From NCBI RefSeq assembly GCF_001684975.1, contig NZ_MAYH01000051.1, forward strand, positions 62,001 through 126,000: DNA of 64,000 nt. The letters are read 5' to 3'. The DNA is from Chryseobacterium artocarpi (GTDB taxonomy: Bacteria > Bacteroidota > Bacteroidia > Flavobacteriales > Weeksellaceae). The position numbers and the translations under genes were made by a program. Positions 34,649-42,170 of this stretch are shown here, in pieces. Within the stretch, counting starts at the first letter, position 1. Each line of letters opens with the position of its first letter. The notes under the pieces are model-generated. The model did no database searches. It saw only the letters and a program-made list of their open reading frames with translations, and was not told where the DNA came from.

Positions 34649-35800
34649 TTATTCTAACCAAGAAGTTTTGTAGGACGGATCTTCCACTTTTAGAGCTTCT
34701 TCCGTGATTTTTAAAGGACGGAAAGGATCTACCATTACGGCATATTCTTCTGTGAATTTTTTACCAATACTTCTTTCCATTGCACCTGGGTGAGGTCCGT
34801 GTACAATTCCTCCCGGGTGAAGGGTAAAATCCATAAGATCAATGTGGTTACGGCTCATGAAATCACCTTCGGTATAGAACAAAACCTCATCGGAATCAAT
34901 GTTGGAGTGGTTATAAGGTGCAGGAATTGCCTGTGGGTGATAATCATACATTCTTGCACAGAATGAACATACTACAAAATTGTGCGCTTCAAAATTCTGG
35001 TGAACTGGTGGCGGTTGGTGAATTCTTCCGGTAATAGGTTCAAAGTTTTTGATATTGAATTTATAAGGATAGAAATATCCGTCCCAGCCGACAACATCAA
35101 ATGGATGTGTTGCATAAATGAAGTCTGTGATCTGGTTTTCTTTCTTTACTTTGATTAAAAATTCCCCTTTTTCGTCCACAGGTTCTTTGAAAACAGGAGC
35201 AATCATGTCTCTTTCGCAGAACGGAGAGTGTTCCAGAAGCTGCCCGAATTCATTTCTGTACCTTTTTGGTGTATAGATAGGAGAGTGGCTTTCCAATACG
35301 AAGAACACTGTATTTTCAGATGTTAATTCTACCTGATAGATCGTTCCTCTAGGGATGATAAGGTAATCACCAACTCCAAATTCAAGGTCTCCTACAAATG
35401 TTTTTAAAATTCCGGTTCCTTCGTGAACGAATAAAAGTTCATCACACTCCGCATTTTTGTAGAAATAATCCATTGATTTTCTAGGTTTTGCCAATCCCAT
35501 TTTCAGGTCGTTGTTCATCAAAAGAATCTTACGGCTGTCCATGAAATCGTCCTCAGGAGTTACATTCATTCCTTTAAACATTCTTGGTGTAATGTTTTTT
35601 TCTACCGCGATTTTTGGAGTCACATCTTTCGGTTCCCCAATTGATTTGATCTGGGTAGGGCGGTGAATATGGTATAGCAGAGAAGAAATACCGTGAAAAC
35701 CTTCCGTTCCGAAAAGCTGTTCATAGTAAAATTTATCTTCAGGAGATTTAAAGACTGTATGTCTTTTTTGTGGGATATTTCCCGCTAGATGATATCTCAT
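34649..35800 (-). CDS. hmgA: Homogentisate 1,2-dioxygenase
   Basis: A 383-residue cupin-fold iron(II) dioxygenase that opens homogentisate to maleylacetoacetate. Diagnostic blocks are the second-cupin HPFDVVGWDGYFYPYKFNI and the iron-ligand region VLFYTEGDFMSRNHIDL followed by FTLHPGGIVHGPHPGA. It is shorter than the human enzyme (about 445 residues), as is usual for Bacteroidota members. A TAAATTTG -7 box on the minus strand at 35823-35830 lies just upstream. hppD and fahA are encoded on the same strand in this window; maleylacetoacetate isomerase is not. Confidence 0.95.
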   Translation of the reverse strand: MRYHLAGNIPQKRHTVFKSPEDKFYYEQLFGTEGFHGISSLLYHIHRPTQIKSIGEPKDVTPKIAVEKNITPRMFKGMNVTPEDDFMDSRKILLMNNDLKMGLAKPRKSMDYFYKNAECDELLFVHEGTGILKTFVGDLEFGVGDYLIIPRGTIYQVELTSENTVFFVLESHSPIYTPKRYRNEFGQLLEHSPFCERDMIAPVFKEPVDEKGEFLIKVKKENQITDFIYATHPFDVVGWDGYFYPYKFNIKNFEPITGRIHQPPPVHQNFEAHNFVVCSFCARMYDYHPQAIPAPYNHSNIDSDEVLFYTEGDFMSRNHIDLMDFTLHPGGIVHGPHPGAMERSIGKKFTEEYAVMVDPFRPLKITEEALKVEDPSYKTSWLE

Positions 35801-35874
35801 TTTACTTTCATATGTAGTTTCTCAAATTTAATAATTTTTCATGAATTGGCTTAATCAAAAAAAAACGTACAAGT

Positions 35875-35904
35875 TTTGTATTTCAAAAATAATTGTTAGA
35901 TTTG
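35875..35904 (+). promoter_or_regulatory. Promoter of the CxxC-plug TonB receptor gene
   Basis: TTTG (35875-35878), an 18-bp spacer and TAGATTTG (35897-35904) form a good Bacteroidota promoter. The -7 box lies inside the palindrome 35892-35913. Confidence 0.7.
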
Positions 35905-35913
35905 TCTAACAAT
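35892..35913. promoter_or_regulatory. Perfect palindrome over the -7 box (candidate metalloregulator operator)
   Basis: Arms ATTGTTAGA (35892-35900) and TCTAACAAT (35905-35913) with a TTTG centre cover the core promoter and end 9 bp before the start codon. A repressor bound here would occlude RNA polymerase. The inner TTAGA-N4-TCTAA spacing resembles DtxR/MntR-type sites, by pattern only. Confidence 0.6.
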
Positions 35914-35922
35914 TTTAATTTC

Positions 35923-37998
35923 ATGAAGCGAATATTATTTTCTATTACTTTTTTATCTTCTTATTGTTTTGCTCAGGAGACAGACAGTTTAGTTTTAAAT
36001 CAATCTCAAAAAACTGATTCTGCTAAGGTTCTTAAATTAACTAAAGAGATTAAAACGAGTAATATTGAGGATGTAGTGGTTACCGGAACCATAAAACCGG
36101 TAAGCAGATCAAAAAGTCCGGTAGCGGTAGAGATCTACAGTCAGAAGTTTTTCCAGAAAAATCCTACTCCAAGTATTTTTGAAGCGATAGGAATGGTAAA
36201 TGGAGTAAAACCTCAACTGAATTGTTCCGTTTGTAATACAGGGGATATTCATATCAATGGACTGGAAGGTCCATACACGATGATTCTTATTGACGGAATG
36301 CCGATTGTCAGCTCACTTTCGACGGTATATGGATTGAGCGGTATTCCTAATAGTATTGTAGATAGGATAGAAGTGGTAAAAGGTCCTGCATCTTCTATTT
36401 ATGGTTCAGAAGCGATGGGAGGAGTGATTAATATTATCACAAAAAATGCTTTGACGGCTCCCAAATTAAGCGTAGATATGATGACCAGCTCCTGGGCTGA
36501 AAATAATTTTGATCTTTCTACAAAATTCAATCTTGGAAAGAATGCTGCTTCATTATTAAGTTTAAATTACTTCAGTTTTAAAGAAAGAATAGATCAGAAT
36601 AAAGATAATTTTACGGATACAACTTTACAGAGCAGGATTTCAGTTTTTAATAAATGGAACTTTAAAAGAAAGGAAAACAGACAGGCAAGTTTTGCAATGA
36701 GATACTTGTACGAAGACCGTTTTGGTGGTGAAATGCAATGGAATAAATCTTTTCGTGGCAGTGATGAGGTATATGGTGAAAGCATTTATACCAACAGAGC
36801 GGAGGTTTTCGGTTTGTATGAATGGCCTATGAAGGAGCATATTGTCACTCAGTTTTCTTATAATTATCATGATCAGAATTCTTTTTATGGATCAAATCCT
36901 TTTAATGCTCTTCAGAAAGTAGCTTTTGTGCAAACCTATTGGGACCGAAGTTTTGGAAAGCATGATATCACTGCGGGATTTACTTTCAAAAGAACTTTTT
37001 ATGACGACAATACTCCGGGAACACTGGCTTCTGACGGAATCACCAACGAACCGATGAAGTCTCCGATATGGGGAGCGTTTATTCAGGATCAATGGGAGAT
37101 CAATGACAAGAATACTTTGTTGCTGGGCTATCGTTATGATTATGATAAGGTGCATCATTCTGTGCATTCACCAAGGCTGGCGTGGAAATTCTCTCCTAAT
37201 CCTTATCATACTTTACGCTTCAATTTCGGAACTGGATTCAGGGTTGTAAATCTTTTTACAGAAGATCATGCAGCTTTGACGGGATCAAGGGAAGTCATTG
37301 TAAAATCTAACCTGGAGCCCGAAAGATCAGTGAACGGAAACCTGAATTATATCTGGAAAATTCCGGTAGGAACAAGAATGTTACATCTTGATGCTTATGC
37401 TTTTTATACTTATTTCAGTAATAAAATTGTGGGTGATTTTGATTCTGACCCGAATAAAATTATTTATGACAATCTTCATGGATATGGTATTTCCAGAGGA
37501 GCTTCTCTGAATGTGGATTTTACTTTTCAGTTTCCATTAAGTGTTAATCTCGGCGTGACATATCTTGATGTGTACCAAAAATACGATGACGAAAATCAAA
37601 AAACACAACAACTTCATGCGCCCAAATGGAGTGGAACTTATAATCTGACTTATAAATTTCCTCACAATCTGACCGTAGATTTCACCGGACAGTTTTACGG
37701 ACCAATGCGACTTCCTGTTTTACCGAATGATTTCCGCCCGGAATATTCACCGTTTTATTCTCTTGCCAATATTCAGGTGTCAAAGAGTTTCAAATCCGGA
37801 TTTGAAGTATATGGCGGTGTGAAAAACCTATTCAACTTTACTCCTAAAGATCCCTTGATGAGACCTTTTGATCCATTTGATAAACATGTTGATGATCCTA
37901 TCAACAATCCAAACCACTATACTTTCGATACCGCATATGGTTATGCTCCTATGCAAGGAATCAGAGGGTTCTTGGGAGTAAAATATACTTTGAAGTAA
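35923..37998 (+). CDS. TonB-dependent receptor with CxxC in the plug
   Basis: A 691-residue TonB-dependent receptor; signal peptide MKRILFSITFLSSYCFAQ supports ATG 35923, and an upstream in-frame ATG at 35893 would start inside the operator. The plug (about 48-165) contains NCSVCNTGDIHINGLEGPYT with Cys101 and Cys104, then LIDGMPIVSSLSTVYG and the RIEVVKGPASSIYGSEAMGG block; a barrel follows. The short size and CxxC resemble Bacteroidota receptors linked to metal handling. The stop is immediately followed by a thioredoxin-like gene. Regulation by a palindromic operator is likely. The ligand is not known; copper or another thiophilic metal is a guess. Confidence 0.88.
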   Translation: MKRILFSITFLSSYCFAQETDSLVLNQSQKTDSAKVLKLTKEIKTSNIEDVVVTGTIKPVSRSKSPVAVEIYSQKFFQKNPTPSIFEAIGMVNGVKPQLNCSVCNTGDIHINGLEGPYTMILIDGMPIVSSLSTVYGLSGIPNSIVDRIEVVKGPASSIYGSEAMGGVINIITKNALTAPKLSVDMMTSSWAENNFDLSTKFNLGKNAASLLSLNYFSFKERIDQNKDNFTDTTLQSRISVFNKWNFKRKENRQASFAMRYLYEDRFGGEMQWNKSFRGSDEVYGESIYTNRAEVFGLYEWPMKEHIVTQFSYNYHDQNSFYGSNPFNALQKVAFVQTYWDRSFGKHDITAGFTFKRTFYDDNTPGTLASDGITNEPMKSPIWGAFIQDQWEINDKNTLLLGYRYDYDKVHHSVHSPRLAWKFSPNPYHTLRFNFGTGFRVVNLFTEDHAALTGSREVIVKSNLEPERSVNGNLNYIWKIPVGTRMLHLDAYAFYTYFSNKIVGDFDSDPNKIIYDNLHGYGISRGASLNVDFTFQFPLSVNLGVTYLDVYQKYDDENQKTQQLHAPKWSGTYNLTYKFPHNLTVDFTGQFYGPMRLPVLPNDFRPEYSPFYSLANIQVSKSFKSGFEVYGGVKNLFNFTPKDPLMRPFDPFDKHVDDPINNPNHYTFDTAYGYAPMQGIRGFLGVKYTLK

Positions 37999-38460
37999 AT
38001 GAAAATTTTTGCTTTATTTTTAATGTTAGTGCCCTGTTTTTATCTGTCTCAGATGAAGACAGGGACTTTTTCTGAATTGGAACTTCAACAAAAAGAGTTT
38101 TCAAAACCTATTGTTATTCATATTTATACAGATTGGTGTGCAGTCTGTAAAATTGAATCTTATCGTTTAAACAAGGATGAAGATTTGGTGAAGATCATGA
38201 ATGAAAATTTTTATCTTATCAATTTTGAAGCTGAAAAAACCAGAGATAAAATTAATTTTCAAGGACAAGAGTTTGAATATCTAGCCAATGGAAGTTCGGG
38301 AATTCATGAGCTGGCGTTGGCTTTGTCTAAAAATAAAGAACAGCCTGTTTATCCATTGTGGATTTTTCTGGATAAGAATCAGAATCTTGTTTACTATCAG
38401 GAAGGATTGCTTACTCCTGATAAAATGAAAGAAAGATTGCTTGAGATTTCAGCTTTGTAA
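37999..38460 (+). CDS. Thioredoxin-family protein
   Basis: A 153-residue exported protein: hydrophobic leader (MKIFALFLMLVPCFYLSQ) followed by a thioredoxin fold with active-site motif DWCAVC (Cys47, Cys50), VxxxNFYLINFEAE and a C-terminal YPLWIFLDKNQNLVYYQEG segment (the cis-proline region). The start codon directly abuts the stop of the TonB receptor gene, so translation is coupled. It probably reduces or isomerises cysteines in the periplasm, perhaps those of the receptor plug or a metal carrier. The CAVC motif differs from classical CGPC. Confidence 0.85.
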   Translation: MKIFALFLMLVPCFYLSQMKTGTFSELELQQKEFSKPIVIHIYTDWCAVCKIESYRLNKDEDLVKIMNENFYLINFEAEKTRDKINFQGQEFEYLANGSSGIHELALALSKNKEQPVYPLWIFLDKNQNLVYYQEGLLTPDKMKERLLEISAL

Positions 38461-38464
38461 TGGG

Positions 38465-38788
38465 TTGGAAAACGCAATGGTATTAAGCTTTTATGTGATT
38501 CGAATTCTTTTAAGGCGAAAGGATTTTATCTGCGATAAAATTGAATACCGTTTATTTATGCCACGAATGCACTAATAAAATGATACGTGTGTAATTTTAC
38601 GTATGCAATCTATATATGTGGTAAAAAAAGTAACCATATGGATACACGAAATTTTTTGAAAAGTGAGCGTTTTTTATTCGTGAATTCGTGGCAAAACTCT
38701 TAGGAGCTCCCTTGTTGAAAATCTTGGATTTTCTTGCGCCTTAAAGTAGAATATTATCCTTAACTCTTTGTGTCTTTGCGTTTTCCAA
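38465..38788. repeat. MITE-like nested inverted-repeat element, copy 1
   Basis: Outer ends TTGGAAAACGCAA (38465-38477) and TTGCGTTTTCCAA (38776-38788) are perfect inverted repeats. Inside lie a second pair, GCCACGAATGCAC-TAATAAAA (38560-38580) and ATTCGTGAATTCGTGGC (38676-38692), and a unique GGATTTTATCTGCGATAAAA block near the left end. Length is 324 bp with no ORF. Copy 2 (40824-41087) has the same ends but the unique block at its right side. It has the layout of a non-autonomous transposable or palindromic intergenic element. Confidence 0.65.
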
Positions 38789-38798
38789 CAAATTAATA

Positions 38799-38844
38799 TT
38801 CCCGCAGATTTTTTATCTGTGAAATTTGTGCAATCTGTGGGAAT
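38799..38844 (-). terminator. Palindrome ATTCCCGCAGATT...AATCTGTGGGAAT (repeat used as terminator)
   Basis: 13-bp arms with one mismatch lie 6 bp after the cupin gene stop on the minus strand. The same core (CCCGCAGATT / AATCTGCGGG) occurs at 51844-51876 after an aldo-keto reductase gene, so it is a dispersed palindrome that can terminate transcription. Confidence 0.5.
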
Positions 38845-38849
38845 ATCTT

Positions 38850-39326
38850 TTAATCTTTAGTTTTAGCATCTATTAAAACAGCAAGTTGTATGCATGGTTC
38901 ATCAGATCTGTTACTCCATGCGTGATTGGTTCCTCTTTGGATGACAATATCTCCTGGTTTTAGAAGAGTTTCACCTTCTTCCATAATCAGATATAGCTCA
39001 CCGGAAAGAATAATGATATAATCCAATGTTTGGGTTGTATGCATCATGGGATGAGGTTCTCCTTTTTTGAATTCAACTCCTAAATCTTTATCTGGTGGAA
39101 CTACTACATATCTGAAATAGGTTCCATTTTTGGGTGTCTGAGGAAATCCTGTGTTGGGGATTCTTGTTTCAAACTCAAGGCTTGCAGGAGTATTTTGAGT
39201 ATTCCAGATATCTGATATGATGAGTCCTGGGAAATGTTCTACTGCATTTTCCACCTGTTGATCTTCCACAATAATGGATTTTCCATCTTTAATTCCGGTT
39301 ACGATTCGTCTGGGTATTTTGTTCAT
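38850..39326 (-). CDS. Cupin-domain protein
   Basis: A 158-residue single-cupin protein. The cupin core is visible in the order VPPDKDLGVEFKKGEPHPMM, HTTQTLDYIIILSGELYLIM, EEGETLLKPGDIVIQRGTNH and AWSNRSDEPCIQLAVLI, with metal-binding-type His and Glu residues. It has no signal peptide. It follows the quinone oxidoreductase gene by 4 bp and is surely co-transcribed with it. Small cupins of this kind often act on or sequester aromatic or electrophilic compounds. Function unknown. Confidence 0.85.
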   Translation of the reverse strand: MNKIPRRIVTGIKDGKSIIVEDQQVENAVEHFPGLIISDIWNTQNTPASLEFETRIPNTGFPQTPKNGTYFRYVVVPPDKDLGVEFKKGEPHPMMHTTQTLDYIIILSGELYLIMEEGETLLKPGDIVIQRGTNHAWSNRSDEPCIQLAVLIDAKTKD

Positions 39327-39330
39327 GGAT

Positions 39331-40323
39331 TTATGAATTTTTCATGATAAGTTTATGACCTTGTGTCTTGTTATTTTTAAGTAAATAATGTGCCTGTAGA
39401 ACAGTTTTTAGAGAAAGGTCACCTATTATTTTGTATTGAGGAGCTTTGATGATATCGTTTTCAATTAACTGAGAGATTTCTTGTAGGCTGTTTTTGTAAT
39501 ATTCATAGTTTTTGATCATGCTGTATGCATAATTGGAGATGTTTATAATGACAGTTCCTTTGTTGAAAAGGATCTCATGAGCATTTTTAGTAACAAGAGC
39601 TGTAACATCTGCATAAGTTCCGTTAATCTTTAAAACTTCAGCAGTAATTTCAGCCATATGATTTCCCACCATATCAATTCCTATATCAAAAGGCTGATCA
39701 TCATTTGCTTTTAAAAGATTTTCTGTAAGGTTTCCTTGTCTGTAGTTTATAACCTGATGATCCTTTAAACCCATATGAAGAAACATATGTTTGTTTTCTT
39801 CACTACCTACCGTTACAATGAAATTTTGAATATGATGAGCCCACAAAATCTTAATTAAAAAAGATCCTACAGCTCCGGAAGCTCCTGTGATAAGAATAGT
39901 CTTTTCCGGTTGTAATTGTAATCGTTTGAAAATCTGTAAAGCAGTTAACCCTGCGGAGGGAATAGCAGCTGCCTGTTCAAAGGAAATATTTTTAGGTTTG
40001 AATGATACAATACTTTCAGGAACTGAAATATATTCCGCATACGTTCCATTACTTCCCATAGAACCGCTTCCGCAAAATACTTCATCTCCAATGTTAAATT
40101 CTGTCACATCATTGCCTTTTTCCACTACAATTCCAGATAATTCTCTTCCCAGTATAGGCGAGCTGATTAGTTTTCGTTCCAATTCATTTTCAAGCATCTG
40201 ATAATCGATAGGGTTAAAACCACTAGCTTTAATCTGGATTAATACTTCATTACTCTTAGGTTTAGGCTTTTCTGTAAAACCATCCTCAAGTTCAAAATTC
40301 TGATTTAAAATAACTGCCTTCAT
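39331..40323 (-). CDS. Zinc-type alcohol dehydrogenase / NADPH quinone oxidoreductase
   Basis: A 330-residue medium-chain dehydrogenase/reductase of the quinone oxidoreductase group: GroES-like N-terminus (SNEVLIQIKASGFNPIDYQM, LGRELSGIVVEKGNDV), AAAIPSAGLTALQ and the NADPH-binding ILITGASGAVGSFLIKI. It lacks the structural zinc cysteines. It probably reduces quinones or alkenals with NADPH. It is divergent from an HxlR regulator; the -7 box TACATTTG (complement 40341-40348) and the shared palindrome 40387-40400 point to direct control by that regulator. The cupin gene follows in the operon. Confidence 0.88.
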   Translation of the reverse strand: MKAVILNQNFELEDGFTEKPKPKSNEVLIQIKASGFNPIDYQMLENELERKLISSPILGRELSGIVVEKGNDVTEFNIGDEVFCGSGSMGSNGTYAEYISVPESIVSFKPKNISFEQAAAIPSAGLTALQIFKRLQLQPEKTILITGASGAVGSFLIKILWAHHIQNFIVTVGSEENKHMFLHMGLKDHQVINYRQGNLTENLLKANDDQPFDIGIDMVGNHMAEITAEVLKINGTYADVTALVTKNAHEILFNKGTVIINISNYAYSMIKNYEYYKNSLQEISQLIENDIIKAPQYKIIGDLSLKTVLQAHYLLKNNKTQGHKLIMKNS

Positions 40324-40340
40324 ACAATTGATTTGATGTA

Positions 40341-40400
40341 CAAATGTAAAGAGTGAATAGTTTATATTTGCTACTAGTTAACAAATGGTAACTAGTTACC
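40341..40400. promoter_or_regulatory. Divergent promoter region with HxlR candidate operator
   Basis: Back-to-back -7 boxes lie at 40341-40348 (minus, TACATTTG) and 40363-40370 (plus, TATATTTG). The perfect 14-bp palindrome GGTAACTAGTTACC (40387-40400) and a second ACTAGTTA (40373-40380, 18 bp away) lie just downstream of the plus-strand transcription start. Confidence 0.65.
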
Positions 40401-40414
40401 TTCATGAAACTATT

Positions 40415-40792
40415 ATGGCAAAAATTATTGAAAACGGTGTAGAAAGAGAGGCTACCTGTACTGAAGAATTGTTCGCAATGCGAGACAGCATTGATGTCTT
40501 AGGTGGAAAATGGAAACTGATGATTTTACGTTATTTAACGAACAGAACGGATCAACAGATTCATTTTAAAAAGCTGGAACGTGGTATTGAAGGAATTTCT
40601 GCTAAAATGTTGAGCAAAGAACTGAAAGAATTAGAAACAAATCTTTTGATTACAAGAACTATTCAGGATACAAAACCTATTACTGTCACCTATGCTGTAA
40701 CAGAATATGGGAAATCTGTATTTCCGGTAACAGAAACATTGGTAAATTGGGGATTATTACATCGAGAGAAGATTAAAGCTTCAATGGGGTGA
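40415..40792 (+). CDS. HxlR-family transcriptional regulator
   Basis: A 125-residue winged-helix regulator: DVLGGKWKLMILRYL, F-K-x-L-E-x-G-I-E-G-I-S-A-K-M-L-S-K-E-L-K-E-L and VTYAVTEYGKSVFPV are the HxlR/DUF24 signature. A single N-terminal cysteine (Cys15, in ATCTEE) matches the position of the electrophile-sensing Cys of YodB/CatR relatives. ATG at 40415 is chosen because the alternative at 40385 would place the operator palindrome within the coding sequence. It likely represses itself and the divergent quinone oxidoreductase-cupin operon and releases DNA on thiol modification. Confidence 0.9.
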   Translation: MAKIIENGVEREATCTEELFAMRDSIDVLGGKWKLMILRYLTNRTDQQIHFKKLERGIEGISAKMLSKELKELETNLLITRTIQDTKPITVTYAVTEYGKSVFPVTETLVNWGLLHREKIKASMG

Positions 40793-40823
40793 TTTGAAAT
40801 TGTAAGTTTGTAGTTTAATTATT

Positions 40824-41087
40824 TTGGAAAGCGTAATTATTCAAAGGTTCGTAGCAATATGTTTCTGCTGATATTTTGCCACGGATGCACGAATAAAATG
40901 TTTTAAATTTCCACAATATTCTATGTTCCTATGTGGTCGAAAAAATATTAGAACCACATAAGAACATAGATTTTATCCGTGCATTCGTAGCAATGATTTA
41001 GCAGTATTCAATTTTATCGCAGATGAAATCCTTACGTCTTAGAAGCATTTGCATAACACAAAACCTTAGCGTCTTTGCGTTTTCCAA
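40824..41087. repeat. MITE-like nested inverted-repeat element, copy 2
   Basis: Outer ends TTGGAAAGCGTAA (40824-40836) and TTGCGTTTTCCAA (41075-41087) and inner ends CCACGGATGCACGAATAAAA (40879-40898) and TTTTATCCGTGCATTCGTAG (40971-40990) match copy 1. A third inverted pair fills the centre: TCTATGTTCCTATGTGGT (40920-40937) against ACCACATAAGAACATAGA (40953-40970), 17 of 18 paired. The TTATCGCAGAT block lies on the right, inverted compared with copy 1. No ORF. This element makes up nearly all of the gap between the HxlR and DUF1304 genes. Confidence 0.65.
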
Positions 41088-41102
41088 CATATTTTCAATA
41101 AA

Positions 41103-41468
41103 CTATTTCAATAAAACAGCAATAATAGCCAATATCGCAGGCAATGCCTGAACAAAAAAGATCTTCTTCGTTGCAGAAATAGCCCCATAAATACCAGCCA
41201 CGGCTACACAACCTAAAAAGAACAAGGCTACATTATCCTGCCACTGCGGATCTTTAATAAGGAAAGACCAGATTAATCCAGCCGCAAGAAAACCATTATA
41301 CAATCCCTGGTTAGCTGCTAATCCTTTTGTAGGTTTAAACATTTCTGCAGGTAATGCAGCTTTGAAAACTTCCTTGCCTTTGGTTTCCCAGGCAAACATT
41401 TCCATCCAAAGAATATAAAGGTGTTCAAGTGCAACAATTGCAATCAGAATTTTGGCAATGACTTCCAT
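41103..41468 (-). CDS. DUF1304 family membrane protein
   Basis: A 121-residue integral membrane protein with four predicted helices (IAKILIAIVALEHLYILWME; GLYNGFLAAGLIWSFLI; VALFFLGCVAVAGIYGAIS; FVQALPAILAIIAVLL). The EMFAWETKGKEVF and ANQGLYNGFLAAG segments are characteristic of DUF1304. It sits in the cytoplasmic membrane; function is unknown. It is divergent from a Crp/Fnr regulator gene 66 bp away, which could control it. Confidence 0.88.
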   Translation of the reverse strand: MEVIAKILIAIVALEHLYILWMEMFAWETKGKEVFKAALPAEMFKPTKGLAANQGLYNGFLAAGLIWSFLIKDPQWQDNVALFFLGCVAVAGIYGAISATKKIFFVQALPAILAIIAVLLK

Positions 41469-41534
41469 GATTTAATGTTTTTGTCATTGTAAAACTAAAA
41501 AAATAAAGTTAAGTTTGAGTAATCAATTCTAAAG

Positions 41535-42107
41535 ATGGATAATTTCAAGGCACATTTAAACAAATTCATAACGGTAACTGACGAAGAGTATGTTTCAATT
41601 TTTTCATTCTTTGAAGTAGTAAAGGTGAAGAAGAAGCAGGATCTGATGTTGGAAGGTGAAGTTTGCAGAAATATGTATTTTGTGGTGGAAGGTTGTCTTA
41701 GAAAATATTTTATTAATGAAAAAGGAGTAGAGCATACCACTCAGTTTGCTATTGAAAATTGGTGGATTACCGATACTTTTGCCTATGAAAGACAGTTGCA
41801 GACAGATTTCAATATCCAGTCTGTGGAAAAGTCTACTATTCTTGTCATTGATTTTAAAAATCAGGAATTATTGTTGGAGAAACATCCTGTCATGGAAAAA
41901 TATTTCAGAATTATATATCAGAGAGCGTATGCAGCTTCAGAAAGAAAATTACGTTACCTGACTGAATATTCAAGAGAAGAATTGTATGTGCATTTCAGTA
42001 CGTTGTATCCTTGGTTTATTCAGCGGATTCCTCAATATCTTATCGCTTCTTTTCTTGGTTTTACTCCGGAATATCTGAGCGAAATTAAAGCAAAATTACG
42101 TTCTTAA
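41535..42107 (+). CDS. Crp/Fnr-family transcriptional regulator
   Basis: A 190-residue regulator with an N-terminal cyclic-nucleotide-binding-type beta-roll (KKKQDLMLEGEVCRNMYFVV then EGCLRKYFINEKGVEHTTQF) and a C-terminal helix-turn-helix (ERKLRYLTEYSREELYVHF to IASFLGFTPEYLSEIKAKL). Effector-binding residues of true CRP are not conserved and there is no FNR-type cysteine cluster, so the ligand is unknown. It precedes a DoxX gene (63 bp) and an AhpD-like gene and is divergent from DUF1304. A role in redox or stress control fits the neighbours. Confidence 0.88.
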   Translation: MDNFKAHLNKFITVTDEEYVSIFSFFEVVKVKKKQDLMLEGEVCRNMYFVVEGCLRKYFINEKGVEHTTQFAIENWWITDTFAYERQLQTDFNIQSVEKSTILVIDFKNQELLLEKHPVMEKYFRIIYQRAYAASERKLRYLTEYSREELYVHFSTLYPWFIQRIPQYLIASFLGFTPEYLSEIKAKLRS

Positions 42108-42170
42108 ACCAGTTTAAGTTTTTTACGGATCAGAAGTCGGAAATTTGTCAAGTAATTAAAAGCGAATGCA

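Noticed and set aside
38465..41087. Complete composite transposon
   Set aside because: The repeats carry no transposase and their ends lack recognisable target duplications; kept only as a hypothesis of mobilisation or inversion.
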